From assembly GCA_964036195.1 (NCBI GenBank), contig OZ038455.1, forward strand, positions 13,905,855-13,969,854: DNA of 64,000 bases, read 5' to 3'. Numbering within the stretch: the stretch's first letter is position 1; each line of letters starts with the position of its first letter. Source of the DNA: Sphaerolaimus hirsutus. Lineage: Eukaryota; Nematoda; Chromadorea; Monhysterida; Sphaerolaimidae. A program made the position numbers and the translations under genes. The notes beneath the pieces were generated by a model. The model made no database searches, was not told where the DNA came from, and worked only from the letters and a program-made list of their open reading frames with translations. This document shows positions 1 through 13,397 of the stretch, one piece after another.

Positions 1-798
1 CCAGTGGGATACCCCTGAAATTCATAAATAAGCGCATTTTGGCACCAATGCCAATCCATCCACGGCGCAGCACCTACACATGGCACCAGCACCATAACAC
101 CATTCTGCTTTTACAGGGCTAAATGTGAGGAGGGTGCTCCCCCCCATCCACTTGGCTCCGTATACAACCCCGATTTCCCCCAAATGCTCCAGCTATCTCT
201 TCCTCCTGGAGGCTGGTCAGCTATCTATCCTTAAAGTAAATTTTCGGCTACTTTCACCTGCACCCTTCCAAATCAGCCAGCTGTCAATTCTTACAGAGTC
301 AATACATAGTTCTTAAAAGTACTGCACTTTTCTCAGAGTTTAAAAGTTTTTGTTAAAAGTACTGAAGTAAATGTGTATTTAAAGTATTTAATTTTTACTC
401 CCACCTGAGTACAGAAAATGTAAAGTAGAATTTTATTCATTTACTCAAACATGAGAAAAATACTTGTTTTTGCCTGAAAACATAAAAGTGAGTATTTGAG
501 AATTTTTTTGCCTGAATTTTGATGCAGGATTTTTAATTGGGGGCTGCTTGTGTATTGAGCCCAGTGAACGGGGGGGGGGGCTAAGCCCCCCTAAAATTTT
601 ACCTATAATGTGATGGAGAATTGGGATTACAGGGCTGATTTTTGTACCTCTGTGTGATGGAAAAATGTGCACTTGGATGCAAAATTTTTTACATCACACC
701 TTGAAAATTGCTACCAAAAGTTGATTTTCCCTGTGTTTTTCAGGATCAACCCTGGGAACAGGGGGAGGCTGCAGCCGCCGTGCCAACCCCCTGGATAC
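1..798. other. Transposon debris, no gene
   Basis: Contains GTACTTTTAC-type arms at 300-440 and a GGGCTGCAG/G-tract remnant of the CAGGGACG family at 540-795. No exon-like sequence seen. Confidence 0.5.
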
Positions 799-1570
799 CA
801 GAGTTGTTCAAATACTGGTATTTTTGGAAAGTGTAAGTGTAAGCGTAAATACACTTTCCAAATTTTAAGTATGGATACCAAAAGTGTAAGGTATTTTTAA
901 AATACCCAGGAAAGTGTAAAAAAGTGTAAGTGTAAATTTTTTTTTAGAAAGCTCTCACTGTTGAGCATTAGAAAACCCCGCTGTTTTCACCTTTAGATCA
1001 ATTTATCTATCATTGTCATTCATTTTTTCACATTTTACTGCCAATTATGAAACATTTCAGACTGTAACAAATTTAGTGGTATGAAGTTGCCTAATAATGG
1101 CACTTTTACAGTGTTGATATTTTACTGATAAAGCAATGTGATACACACTGTTTAAATGCAAGAATGGACATGCAGCAAATATCAATGCAAAAGACAGTCG
1201 ACTTTGTGTCCAGCTGGTGAATTTAAATTGATATTGTCCTTTTTACAAAAGTATGATGAAACTGTAGAATAGTATGAGTACTGTTGAAAGGTCAGAGATA
1301 GTGCTAGTTTACACATTCGCCATATTTTCTACATTCAATGCATAACTGCATATGTGCACTGTGCAGTTTTTTTTGGTACATGAACCTGTTTTATGCTTTC
1401 TCAAAAGCATAAAACGGGGCCATCTGAATGAAAAAAATACACTTTCTGTACCCAGGTATTTTGCCCAGAAAAGTGAAAAAAAAGTGTACGGGTATTTTAT
1501 GAAAGTGTAAGTGTAAATATAAATACCCATTTACCCAGGTATTTTGGGTAAATACACTTTTGCAACTCTG
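799..1570. mobile_element. CAGAGTTG family element, diverged copy
   Basis: Begins CAGAGTTGTTCAAATAC and ends CACTTTTGCAACTCTG, with AGTGTAAGTGTAA arms, like 52768-53975. The flanking 8 bp match only partly. Confidence 0.6.
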
Positions 1571-1910
1571 CTTGATTTTGACTCAAAATCGCTAATTTTC
1601 ATACCTTTTTGCCCATATTCACGTTTAAATTCACTTGTTCATCTGCGTTTGCCAATTTTCAGCTACTCTTGACTGTATATGTATTTGCTATACAAAAGAT
1701 TGATGTCTTTTCACTACTTTAAGCTTTTTTCGTCCTTTTTCCCTTCTATATGCTGTGAGAAGCCAATATATAAGCCTACCCAAAATACATTTTCTGTACT
1801 TGAGTACTTGAAAAAGGTATGCATAAAGGTGAGTATGGGTACTTTCTTTCAGAGGAAACAAACATATTTACACAGTACTCAAGTATATGTATTTTTTGAG
1901 TAAATGTAAA

Positions 1911-3781
1911 TACTGGGGGTGGAAAAAACTGTTTTTTCAACAACACCGTTTTTAAAAAATAAAACCGTTTTTTTTCAAAATCTCCCAGATATGGTTATGG
2001 GTCAACATATACAGGTATATTAGACGAGTGGCAGTACTTTGTGATGTTATATATAGCCATAGAATGGCTGTGGAGCCATGGGATAGCATTATAAGTGGTG
2101 ATTTCTGACGAAAATATCAGTTTTATGTCGACTTATTATGTATATCGGCTTTTGTCGAACATTCTTGACTTTGGTGGGATTTGTTTTATATTTGCCTATA
2201 TACTTTTTAAAGCTATTTTTCACCTGCTTTTATCGATTTTTCTCTTTATTCTTCCTTCTACACCACAAAATAGCCAGCCCCCCAGGATTTTTTTGTGTAT
2301 TTACAGAATTTACTGTAAATACTCTATTAATATGCCTGTCACATTTTTGTTTTCACCACATTTTTAGGGGTCACACTATTGGAGGGGTCGCGTCAATAGG
2401 GAGGGTCGCATTTTTTTGTTGCTATTTTTCACAAAATACCTACCGGTAGGTTTATAAGAACCTGCAGAACTAAAAATAGCTGAAAATAGGCAGCTAGACA
2501 CATGAACTAGTGATTTTGGAGGTGAAAACATATAGAAAGGTATGAAAATAAGTGATTTTCAAAAAAATTGGGTATAACTTCTGAAAAATCACTCCAGATA
2601 GCTAGATCGCTTTGTTACGTCAGTTTTTTGTTTTGTGTTTTTCTCTGGTGGTTGCACAATTAGAGAGGGTCGCATTTGACAGATTGAGCAATTTGACGGA
2701 TTGCTTGATTGAGGGGGTCATAATAATAGAGTATTTACAGTATATATCTATATAAACTAGCGTAAAAATTCACATTCTACCAACACACACTCCCAAAATA
2801 TTTTGCTGAAGTGCTGTGTCTGTTTTAGATAAAAGACACATTGTTGTCACTGAAAAAACACGTTCACAGCTCGTGACGACTTTCAGCCACTTTTCTGTGT
2901 GTCTGCTGTATGAGTGTGACGATCACAATGATGAATCTGCTATTCGTCACACTCAAAATTAAATTCTCTCAATTTGTCAGAATCGTTGTTGGCTTCCCGA
3001 CAGCTTCCGGCGACAAAAAAAATGCAGTGCTCTATCACTCCTGAACAACCAAGCCAATACGAATGAAATTTCACATACATATACTCCTGAGTACCATATA
3101 TACTCGACCACTTTTTCTCAAAAATAAGGAACTTCTCAGTTGAAATTTGGAACTTTTAAAGTGTGATTCGTCGTCACCCAAAAATCCGTGTAAACGCTGC
3201 CTTATTGTTTTTTTCAAAAACATCGGCCGAAATTTTTAGTACTAAGCACTAGGTATTTTGCAAAATTTTTGCATGCAACCGCGCAATTTCACACACAAAT
3301 TGACATTGGTGGTTGTTTTCATTGGTTTTGTGGCATTTTTAGTATCAAAGTATCCATTTCTATGTGCTACCATGGGTTAATAAGCCGTCATATGTTGCTG
3401 TAGTATATAATATTGAGGTAATGTGCTTCCATGTAGTAACAACCTCCTTTTATAACCTTGTTTGATCACTATTCCGTGCCAAACTTTACCTGAAGTACGA
3501 ACATTTGACTATAAGGCGATATACAAATGATATGTCGACAAAAATGGATATTTTTGACACAAATCACCACTTATAATGCTATCCCATGGCTCCACAGACA
3601 TTATATGGTCATATATAACATCACAGAGTATTGCCACTGTCTGATATACCTATATATGTTGACACAAGGTCATATCTGGGAGCTTTTAAAAAAACGTTTT
3701 TTATTAAAAAAAACGTTTAAAAAAAACAACGTTTTTTATATTAAAAACATCGAGTTAAAAAAACTTGTTTTTCCAACCCTA
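1911..3781. mobile_element. Diverged TAGGGTTGG-family element with internal insertions
   Basis: The left half (about 1911-2160) and right half (about 3490-3781, ending CCAACCCTA) match the two halves of the copy at 23704. Between them are a GAGGGGTCGC-rich insert (about 2365-2745) and a GTTTACACGG-type inverted-repeat remnant (about 2860-3205). No clean TSD, so it is old. Confidence 0.6.
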
Positions 3782-3803
3782 GTTGCACTCCCTGCTTTTT
3801 TGC

Positions 3804-4830
3804 TTAATCCTGTCGGGGCCCATGCCTAGTTTCCATTTCCTGTTTAGATCCGCTTTTCTTCTGAAATGCATTATCATGCTTTTTTTTCTCGCTAATCCCT
3901 ACTCCCCAGTCATACCTCCATTCTGTGAAAATATCCATGATTGCCTGGAGTTCATCATTCGTGTTTGCCAACAGTATCACATCATCTACAAAGAAACCCG
4001 TGGGTATTTTTCTGTCCCCCAATTTTGCCCTCAGACCACTTCTTTCCAATTTTGTTCGTAAGTCCGCCATGTACAACATGTACAATGTCAGACTTAGACA
4101 GCACCCTTGTCTCACTCCATTTGGGTATGCTAGATTTTTTGTCCAAACATTGTTGTATTGGAGGAAACACTTCTGATCATCATATGTGCTTCTTATTGCG
4201 GCCCGCAGTTTTTGTCCGTACCCGTAGTCTCTTAGCTTCACCCATAGTCTGTCCCTGTCTACCCTGTCAAATGCTTTCACCGCATCCACGCTGCACATTG
4301 ATAGCTTGTTCGTCTCTGCCAGACATCCTTGTTATATTTATACCATGGTTGTCTGTTGTTCTTCGATTAGCTCTAAACCCTGCCTGAATGTCACTGAATC
4401 CGTTGTTCCTTTCAAAAGCTGTCATCAGATGGTGATTTAATATAGAGCGATACAGTTTAAGTATGTTACACTGTATACCCACCATTCTATAGTTGTTAAC
4501 ATCTGATTTGTCACCCTTTTTGTGCAGCAGAATTAGCTTGCAGGTCTGAGCTGTTTCCGGAATCCGCTCCTCCTTGTCGAACCATCTGTTCATTTGATTA
4601 GTTAGCATGTGCAGTAGTTTCCTACTGTGCATTCTAATCATTTCATGTGAAATCCCCGTTGTTCCAGCGGATTTCCCCAATTTTAGTCTCCTGCAGGCGT
4701 CTAGTGTTTCCGATTCAGAAATCTCACTATCCATTAGTGTCGCTAATTCCTGATCGATCACCCCCTTCATTCCTGCATCTGTTTCATTGGAGTTTGCTGC
4801 GGGGTTTGGTTCAACCAGGGTTGATGTCAA
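3804..4830 (-). pseudogene. Non-LTR retrotransposon (LINE) reverse transcriptase fossil
   Basis: Two minus-strand open frames (4830-4267 and 4298-3804), joined by a frameshift near 4270-4298, encode RT fingers and palm. Visible motifs: LKLGKSAGTTGIS (motif equivalent to KAPGPDGI), DAVKAFDRVDRDRLW, NGVRQGCCLS and the catalytic box FVDDVILLA, followed by W. This is a 5'- and 3'-truncated RT with no endonuclease. The catalytic box has V where Y/F-ADD usually has A. Confidence 0.85.
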
Positions 4831-5984
4831 CTAGTGTGTGTGGGGCCATTGTTGGCATTTTTTGATAGCAATCCAATTTTTTAAACGCTTTTTTCCAAGC
4901 GCGCAGTTTCATGCATGACATACTGTGTCAAATTTTGTGGTGTAACATCTCTTTCCGCATGATTTTAGCGAGAAGCTGCGTTGTGTTTTTGTGTTTTCAT
5001 ATCATCATTTATTCGCATTAAGGTGGTTTGATAAATTTGGAAGTGATTTTGACCGTAACTTATTAAATTGATTAAAAACGGCAGCCTAAAAAAAAGTTGG
5101 GATATCCAGGGTTTAGACCCTTGCAGGGTTCGATAGATAAATAACTGAAAAGTGGGGAGGGGGTTCGCATCGCATGGTGATAGCTAGGTGTAATTCTTAC
5201 AGAGGAATCCTAAATGATGGAAAAAGTGCTTTTTCAAAAACATGGTGAAAATTCAACTTGTTTTGTGCCTTTGTGTTTTTTACATTTCTTGCTGTGAGTT
5301 TGTTTAATCATCAGTAGGTGCATTCTGCCTTTCTTGTCGCTGCTGTTAGCATACCGTATTACCTCGAATTATCCCCCCCCCCCTTGAATTACCCCCCCCC
5401 CTCGAAATACCCCCCCCTAAAATTGAGTGTAAAGAGAACGTACATGACAAATACCGTAGTTTGTGATCTGTACAATGCAGAACACACGTTAAAAGTGATG
5501 GCTAAGTGACGTTAGGTAAGGGTTTATGTGTATATACAGTTGTTTATGCCTATAAACACATATACAGTTATTTATGCCTATAAACACATATACATCTACG
5601 TAATTGTTCGATTTTTCTACGTCTGCGTATGGGGAATTTCTAAAAATTTCTGGCGAAATAATAGACCCCCCTCGAATAACCCCCCCCCCTCGAATTACCC
5701 CCCCTCCAAATTTTGCTGGCGAAATAATAAACCCCCTGGGGGTATTTCGAGGTAATACGGTATCTAATTTGCGGAAATTTTTTTGCAGTTATGCGGGTGG
5801 AGCGGGGATGCAGTGCTGCGCTTTGGCACTCGTCCAAATGGGTGGCTGCTGATCGCTGAAACCCAACGTCAGTGCTGGTGGCACGTGTGATTTCCGTTGT
5901 CATTTAGCTGTTTTTCCACATGTTTCTTCAGGTGTTGGCATGTGACTTTGTTCTGGTATATGTAAATACCCATGCCCAGCTCAC
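4831..5984. mobile_element. Repeat tract including a TA-flanked CCGTATTACC MITE (5354-5760)
   Basis: 5354-5760: CCGTATTACCTCGAATTA / TTCGAGGTAATACGG between TA dinucleotides, with C-tracts near both ends and TAGACCCCCCTCGAATAAC internally. 407 bp. The flanks show no coding potential. Confidence 0.75.
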
Positions 5985-6390
5985 CAGGGACGTATCCAGT
6001 ATTTTTGAGTGGGGGGCTGCTTGTTTACGGAGGCCGGCAGGGGGGGGGGGGGGCTGAGCCCTAAAATTTTAGCTACATAGTGGTGGAATGGCGACATGGC
6101 GCTGCGGCATTAGTAGGCGCCACGCCATGGCGCCATTGGCGTTGACGCCAGCGCCATGGGACGCTGTTTATGTATGTAAATATACATACAAAACAGCAAA
6201 AAGCACAACATTCAGTGTATTTATAACGATTTGCGGCCACATGGAGCAAATTGATGATAATACGTTATGTCTGGTGAAAAATGTACGCTGACGTTTAAAA
6301 AGTCACATTTTCCGGTCACTTTCTGGTCTCGCCCCGGGAAGGGGGGGCTGCAGCCCCCCCCCCCCGCCCCCGCCCCTGGATACGGCCATG
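5985..6390. mobile_element. CAGGGACGTATCC hAT element
   Basis: 406 bp; CAGGGACGTATCCAGT / CCTGGATACGGCCATG; TSD CAGCTCAC/CAGCCCAC (7 of 8). Confidence 0.85.
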
Positions 6391-8046
6391 CAGCCCACAC
6401 CGTGCTGGGTACTGCACCCGCAATTGAGTAGTGCCTCTAGTAGTAGGATGTGTTCGTTGCACGGCATTTTCCGTGAAATGCTCATTGTATGTTGTGGGCG
6501 ATTGGGCTCTGATGTGCTTCGCTGTAGATCTTTTAAACCTGTATTGGAGGCGTCGTGTTTTGGCTTCGCCACTACCGTTGGACAAACATGGATGGTGTTC
6601 ACATTAATTTTCAAATGGGATCGGGTTTTTCTTTTTAGTTTTCCGGTTGGGATTGGTCTTCTTGATTAATGTTCTTGACAAAATTTGACATTGATAAGTT
6701 TTGGTCACGGGGAAGTTTGCCAAAAAAATTCATTGTTGGTAATATTGGGATTGGATTTGAAACTTGAAAATCATCTAGATTTCCTAAACGTTCTCGGGAT
6801 TCAGGATAGGACTCCCGTTTGAACCGTAGTGCACATAAAACATTTAAAGTAGGAAACATTGTCAAGCGCAATCGTTTTTTTTCTCTCAAATTTTTGGTGC
6901 CAGTCCGGACATTTAGTTGTGTTAGTATGGAAGAAACTTTTCTTCAGGTATGTACATTCACTGTGTAGTGATTGATTGAAGATATACTCGGATGACATTA
7001 CGCCGTACATTTTCTCGGAGGAAACACTCCATCATGACGTGATCACTTCCGTCGCCGTGATCATCTCTCGCCATCACGTGGCCAGCAGCATGTCTTCCAT
7101 AAGTTCTCGGCTGGCCGTTTGCCAGCCCAAGACATAACTCCTATCTGTTTGTAGAGTATCGTGTCTGCCGAGTATACTATACAATGAGTTGCATGATGTC
7201 ATATCATGCACGCTGTATCCAATCCGCAGAACTCTGTTTTGGTGACTCGTGCTTACGCATATACGGAGTGAAACTATTCAATTGTGCCTGCACAATTCAA
7301 ACCCCCCGTCAAAGTGTAGTTGAGTTTTTTTGGCATGATGCCATCCAAGCGTCGTCTGGATGGACAGCATCTGAATAAATACAAAGCGGGAACGTTTTCT
7401 GAATTCAAAATTTTGAACGTAACAAGTTTTCTTCAAAATGAATCGATAGCCTGTAACTTTTCTAAATATGAATTAGATTAAACGTAGGTAAACGTATAAT
7501 CAAAAATTTGCAGCACCTATCGGCACAAAAATTGGAATAAACGAGTGCGTAAAGAACCGCACATTTTTATTTTCCTTTTTATTATATTTCCATTTTCTTT
7601 TTTAATATTTTCATTTCTCGTTCGCTCCGTACAAGAACAAAATATAACTTTCCAATTTTGTAGAATGATATGTCCGTCGACTATACATATTGACATATTT
7701 ACGACCCACTGTGCACCGTTTTTCTACCGTATTTAAGATGTATCGCACTTCGCTGTTCAGTAAGATGTTGTATTTCATTGACGCTCAGCGAAGCGAAACA
7801 TAAGTGGACCAAACCTGTATAATATCATGTCTGTCGAGTTTACTATAAAAACTTGTAGTAAGTTCAATAGGCTGATTGTATCATCATACCTATGCATTTT
7901 TCTCCACGTGATCCCATGGAACAATGCAAAATTTTGTCTGTGCCTTAGTGGTTATGCATTTGTATTTGCTCAATATCCAAGTAGGTATTTACATGGATGG
8001 TCAGAGTTTTTAACGTTTATACACTGTTTTTTCATATGCAAACATT
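6391..8046. other. Unassigned sequence without recognisable genes
   Basis: No family-level protein similarity seen in any frame. A roughly 28-bp imperfect direct repeat (TATCGTGTCTGCCGAGT at about 7158 and ATATCATGTCTGTCGAGT at about 7821) brackets 660 bp and may mark a decayed element. Confidence 0.35.
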
Positions 8047-9302
8047 TACCATATTTCTTCTGATAGGATGGCGCCGTTCTATTTTTTCATCAAAATCTTT
8101 ACCTGCCATTCTATTGGAGGTGCTGTTCTATTGGAGGCTTCTGTTCTGTTTTTTTTTCACCAATATTCTCACACATTTCTCATTTGAACATGACGTCATT
8201 AGTTGATGAAACTTGAGTAGGGTTCAAACGATATATCGTATTGAATATCGGATATCGACCATTTTTTCATATTGAATATCGATATCAAACATTTAAAAAA
8301 AATATCAAATAAAGATATCGAACATTTAAAAAAATATATCAAATATCGATATCGAAAATTTTGAAAAAATATCAAATATCGATAATGAATATCGACCATT
8401 TTTTCGATATATCGAACCTGTATTGTGTCCCTAAATTAAGTTATCAAATACAATACTAAAAGCAAATCAGATCAATTATAAATATGTCAAAATGAAAATG
8501 ATGAGTAATAGAAAGTACAGTATTTATTAGGATTGGTTGATGTTTTTTTCAAACGTTTAAAAAAAACGTTTTTTTATTTAAAACATGACATCCGAAATGT
8601 TTTTTTTTAAACATTGGCTGACATTTTTAGTACTAAGCACTAGGTATTTTGCAAAAATTTTTGAGCGCAAGTGCGCAATTTCACACACAAATTGACATTG
8701 GTGGTTGTTTTCATTGGTTTTGTGGCATTTTTAGTATCAAAGCATCCATTTCTATGTGCTACCATGGGTTTATAAGCCGTCATATGTTGCTGTAGTATAT
8801 AATATTGAGGTAATGTGCTTCCATGTACTTCCACAGTGTGTAACTTCACTCCCAAAGTAACAACCTCCTTTTATACCCTTGTTTGATCACTATTCCACTA
8901 TGCCAAACTTCATCCGAAGTCACAAACATTCGACTATAAGGCGATATATGAACAAGCCTGTGCCTCTGTGCATTTTTACCCGCTGTGCATGGTTACCCGG
9001 CATGCATTTTACGCTGCCCGGTGTGCATTGTTGCCTGGTGTGCATGGCGGCCGCCCCTCCATGCACACCGGGCCCCCATGCACACCGGGCCCCCATGCAC
9101 ACCAGGCACCACCATGCGCACCGGGTATCCGTGCACAGGCCGGGCGTGCGCCCAGCCCCGCGCTGCTACATGGCCAATTGTTTCCCGCTGCAGCCGATAG
9201 TCATTTGTTGTACTATCTATTGTTTTATTGTTTGTCTATTGTTTTTTACTCATCAATCTAAATACACAGAAATCGGTGCTTGCACGAACAGAACCAGCTA
9301 AC

Positions 9303-9553
9303 TAGGGTGTCAACAAATTTTTTTAATTGAAAACGGAAACGGAAATTTTTTTGCACTTGCTGGAAAACAGAAACAGAAAAATATTTGCACTTGTCGGAAA
9401 ACGGAACGAAAAATGGAAAAAAAATTGCCTGCGAAAAACTGAAAGAATTTTGCCTGCGGAAAAGCGGAAACCGAAAAAAATTTGCACTTGCCGGAAAACG
9501 GAAAAAAATTGCCTGCCGAAAGCGGAAACGGGAAACGGACATTTGATACTCTA
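9303..9553. mobile_element. TAGGGTGTCA hAT element, level 5
   Basis: 251 bp; TAGGGTGTCAACAAA / CATTTGATACTCTA; perfect TSD CAGCTAAC (9295-9302, 9554-9561). Interior is CGGAAAACGGAAA repeats. Confidence 0.9.
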
Positions 9554-9609
9554 CAGCTAACTAACATCAACAGATTTGAGAATGAGCTAAGTCCAATATA
9601 ATGTATGTA

Positions 9610-10637
9610 CCACATAGGGATGGCCGAAAAATGTTTTTTTTCAACGACAGGGGTTTTTTTATATAAAAAAAACATTTTTTTCTTCAAAAACAGGGTTTTA
9701 TTTTAAAATGAAACCGGGTTTTTTTCAAAAGCTCCCAGATATGGTTATGAGTCAACATATACAGGTATATCAGAGAGGTGACAGTACTTTGTGGTGTTAT
9801 ATTTAGCCATATAATGGCTGTGGAGCCATGGGATATCATTATAAGTGGTGATTTCTGTCAAAAATATCGATTTTATGTTGACTTATTACATATATCGGCT
9901 TTTGTCAAATGTTTGTGACTTCAAGTGAAGTTGGCCTTGGAATAGTGTTTAAATTAGGCTACAATAGATAGCTAATTCATCAGAAGTTATTTTTCACACT
10001 GTACAAGTATATGGAGGCACATTGACTGGATATTATATACTACACTAACATATCACAGCTTATTATGGCACAATAGCATGAACAAATGGAAGCTTTTACA
10101 CTAAAAATACTGCAAAACCAATGAAAACAACCACAAAAAGTAATGTGCATGTGAAATTGCGCGCAAAAAAATTGCAAAATACCTAGTGCTTAGTACAAAA
10201 AATTTTGGTCAAGGTTTTTCAATGTCAAGGTCAAAAAAACAGTTTCTATGGTTGGGTTTTTTTTATAAAACGTTTTTTTTAAACCTTGGCCATCCCTAGT
10301 ACCACATTTCTTCTAATAGAAGATCGCCGTTCTATTTTTTTCATCAACTTTTTACCTGCCATTCTATTGGAGGTGCTGTTCTATTGCAGGATGCTTCTCT
10401 ATTTTTCACCAATTTTTCATACATTTTTTCAATTTGAACATAGATTTAATTTTTTAATGTAACTTGTGCAATTTCAAAACCAGAGCATCAATTTGAAATT
10501 TTTAAGTTTATTTGAACGCTTAAACTGTTCCATCCTGCCACTGTGTGTTTTGACACCCGTCTATCATAATTTGTACCTGACATACCATTTAGGATGTGCC
10601 ATTCTATTGGAGGTATGCAGTTCTATTAGAAGAAATG
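9610..10637. mobile_element. CCGTATTTCTTCT MITE, level 5, split by 9615-10298
   Basis: Left terminus CCACA then, after the insertion, TTTCTTCTAATAGAAG at 10307; right end TTCTATTAGAAGAAAT. Internal CCATTCTATTGGAGG repeats. Confidence 0.65.
9615..10298. mobile_element. TAGGGATGGCC hAT element, level 6
   Basis: 684 bp; TAGGGATGGCCG / TTGGCCATCCCTA; perfect TSD GTACCACA (9607-9614, 10299-10306). Internal sequence homologous to the TAGGGTTGG family. Confidence 0.92.
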
Positions 10638-10933
10638 ACAATTAATGATAATGAATCAGTACATTACAGTTTCTTTCATTTGACCATTTTGTTTGGTCAT
10701 GTAGTTGGAAAATTAAATAATTGCACCATGCAAACTGGGCAGCGAAAAATGCACGCCGGGTAACCATGCACAGCGGGTAAAAATGCACAGAAGGTCTGAG
10801 TCTATACGAACATGTCAACGAAAAATGGATATTTTTGACGCAAATCACCACTTATAATACTATCCCATGGCTCCACAGCCATTACATGATCATATATAAC
10901 ATCACAGAGTATTGCCACTGTCTGGTATACCTA

Positions 10934-12192
10934 AACTGGTGGAAAATATGAATGGAAAGTTCACAAAATAACATTTTAGAAATCACACAAGCAAGCCATC
11001 AGGCTGTCACTTAATGTGAGGGTGCCCCAAAGTATATAAATACTATATATAACCAAAGTGGCACCCCCTCAGGCCAACCTTGTTGCTGAAAATATTTTTT
11101 TTCACATTTTTTTCAGGTAAATATAAATGGAAAATCCATACAAATTTTTGTTCAGGCCAGAACTTGATTTATTTATAAAATTGGTTGGAGATGGTTTTGG
11201 CCACTGATTTTTTTGACATATGAGATGGTAACTTCCTGCAACTTGTTCATTCCCCCATAACCCACACAATCCCCACACCAAAATTTTGCTGAAGAGCAAA
11301 CCTGAAATATTTTTTTGAACAAAGCATATTGGAACTAATGTGTCTTACACAGCACCAAGCTTATCATACAGCACATGGTGGTCAGGACTGGCTTCCTAAG
11401 TGTCATGAGCAACATGTGGCTGGTCCTGCACCACATTGTTGCACAAAGTCTGCATTTATGGCCAATGGTGAAAATACCACTGTTCAAAGACAGCATTTCC
11501 GTAAAAGCGTGACCAGCCTCTGCACCATCTGCATGCAAATCATAAAATGCTAGTGCCCACTGAATTCAGGCAACAATTATCTGTTAAAGATATACCAGGG
11601 GACAACTGGCAATGTGTCCTATATTTTGCGTAAATGGGCCAGACTGATGAAGATGTCATTCCCAGAAAGTGTAAATTTGTGGTTTTTGCAATCACAATCA
11701 AAATGTTTGCACTTATAAAGTTCTCACTATGTTTGAATGTCATGAAGTGGCTGATATCTGCAATTTAGGATGGATTTTTGTGAGGCAGCATCAGTGGGGG
11801 GACAGCAGTGGGTAAAATTCACCCTGCAACCTATGTGCGGCTCTGAGCGAGCCATAAGTGATTTTTTTCCATAAAAAAACTGCCAGCACAAGTGTATCCA
11901 ATGCTTGTGTTGGCAGCATGCCAATAATGGCAGCGCGCTTTCCCGCAGCAATATTATGTGTGGGATTCCAAAATTTTCCAATTATATTTGCCAGAAAAAC
12001 AATCAAAAAAAATATATAGAAGGCTGTCACGGCTGACCAGGGGAGTGCTGGGGGGTGACATTTGGGGACAATGTAAAGAAATGTTGGCCCCACATTCACA
12101 CAAAATTTTAGCTAGATTGGACTGATCATTTGCACATGAGAATAATTTGAAAATTGATGTAGTCAATTTTCCATTTAAATGTGCCACCAGTT
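10934..12192. mobile_element. TA-flanked 1.26-kb element, copy 1
   Basis: Ends AACTGGTGGAAAAT / GTGCCACCAGTT between TA dinucleotides; the flanks rejoin into the host element's consensus with one TA. A second copy at 15056 is similar over its whole length. Open frames in it are short and not recognised. Confidence 0.85.
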
Positions 12193-12507
12193 TATATATG
12201 TTGACACAAGGTCATATCTGGGAGCTTTAAAAAAAAAACGTTTTTTATTAAAAAAACATTGAGTGAAAAAAACGTTTTTTTCAACCCTAGTATTTATAAT
12301 GTCATTTTTGTTGGAGTGCTAAATTTGAAGCTAGAAAATGCTGATATGCTATTTTTTGCAACATGCCCTTAAGCAATTAGGTTATAAGCATGAACTGTAA
12401 TATCTACCAATTGTTATTTGTCTGATACACTTTGATTCATCATCTTTCTAGTCCATTTTCTACTTTTGAGTGATGTAAACCTTGTTAAAATCGCTTGTAC
12501 CATTCAC

Positions 12508-12949
12508 CAAGGACGTATCCAGGGGGGGGGCGGGGGGGCTGCAGCCCCCCCCCTTCCCGGGGTGAGACCAGAAAACTCCCTGAAAATGCGATTTTGGGGT
12601 GGAATTTAAAAGGTACCCATAAAATTTTTTGCGCGCAAGCGCGCAATCTTAATTAACATATAAGGTGTTTTCAGCGGATCGACCTCTGCACGCGCATATC
12701 GCTGAAAATGCCACCTCTGTGTGCCTGCCGCTGTGTATATATGTATATTTACATACATATACAGCGGCTCTTGGCGCCATCGCCAACGCCAATGGCGCCA
12801 TGGCGTGGCGCCTACGAATGGCGCCAGCACCATGGCGCCATTCCGTCACACTGTAGACACAATTTTAGGGGGGGGGCTGAGCCCCCCCCGTTCGCGAGGC
12901 TCCGTAAACAAACAGCCCCCCCCGCTCAAAAATCCTGGATACGTCCCTG
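12508..12949. mobile_element. CAAGGACGTATCC hAT element, level 3
   Basis: 442 bp; CAAGGACGTATCCAGG / CCTGGATACGTCCCTG; perfect TSD CCATTCAC (12500-12507, 12950-12957). Confidence 0.93.
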
Positions 12950-13397
12950 CCATTCACATTTCAGTAAAGAGATGATTAACCATGTGTGCAACCACATGAA
13001 AATACAATATGCCACTCGAAATATGCTTTGCTATACCAAAAGCAAATCACAATATCGAATATTGAAAATATCAAAATATCAAATATCGACCATTTTTCAA
13101 TATCGAATATCGAAAAGTCATATTTGAACCCTAAGCTTGAGCAATATTTTAATATCAGAGCATCAATTTGAAATTGAATATTTATATGGAGTCATTGAAT
13201 GTCATCCACTTTTTAGTTAATTTTGTGTTTTGGCACACTCCCAACATACTTTCTACATGTGGTTCAAGTGGAGGTGATGTTCAATTGGAGGTTTGTGTTC
13301 TTTTGTTTTCGTGAGTGCAAAAATGTGCCAAAACCTGCCATTCTATTGGAGGTGCTGTACTATTGGAGGTATGCCATTCTATTAGAAGAAATACTGT

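Larger units (their letters stand above)
8954..10803. mobile_element. hAT element with GTGCATTTTTACCC arms, level 4
   Basis: Inverted arms CTGTGCATTTTTACCCGC / GCGGGTAAAAATGCACAG; TSD ATATGAAC/ATACGAAC (7 of 8), and the flanks rejoin to the family consensus. The left arm is extended by a GGGCCCCCATGCACACC-type minisatellite at about 9055-9130 that makes spurious open frames. A relative lies at 44417. Confidence 0.8.
8528..12289. mobile_element. TAGGGTTGG hAT element, level 3
   Basis: Left TAGGATTGGTTG, right TTTTCAACCCTA; perfect TSD GTATTTAT (8520-8527, 12290-12297). It is split by two further insertions (8954-10803 and 10934-12192). Confidence 0.85.
8218..13133. mobile_element. TAGGGTTCAAACG hAT element (ATATCG array), level 2
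   Basis: Left TAGGGTTCAAACGATATATC, right TATTTGAACCCTA; TSD AACTTGAG/AGCTTGAG (8210-8217, 13134-13141). The homologous MITE at 10306-10637 has the uninterrupted site (..AACTTGTGCAATTT..), which supports the reading. Arms are ATATCGAAT/GATATCG arrays at 8225-8420 and 13030-13120. Confidence 0.8.
8049..13396. mobile_element. Outer MITE of a multi-level nested transposon stack
   Basis: TA-flanked copy of the CCGTATTTCTTCT family (left CCATATTTCTTCTGATAGG, right CTATTAGAAGAAATACTG). Without its insertion it would be about 440 bp, as at 62615. All other elements between 8218 and 13133 are inside it. Confidence 0.75.

Noticed and set aside
8920..9301. 140-aa open frame rich in Cys, His and Pro
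   Set aside because: It lies in a GGGCCCCCATGCACACC minisatellite inside a transposon arm; all three frames are open because of the repeat.
11329..11553. Similar 74-aa frames at 11329 and 15450 as a conserved gene
   Set aside because: They lie at the same place in two copies of the same TA-flanked element and show no protein-like conservation pattern that I can see.
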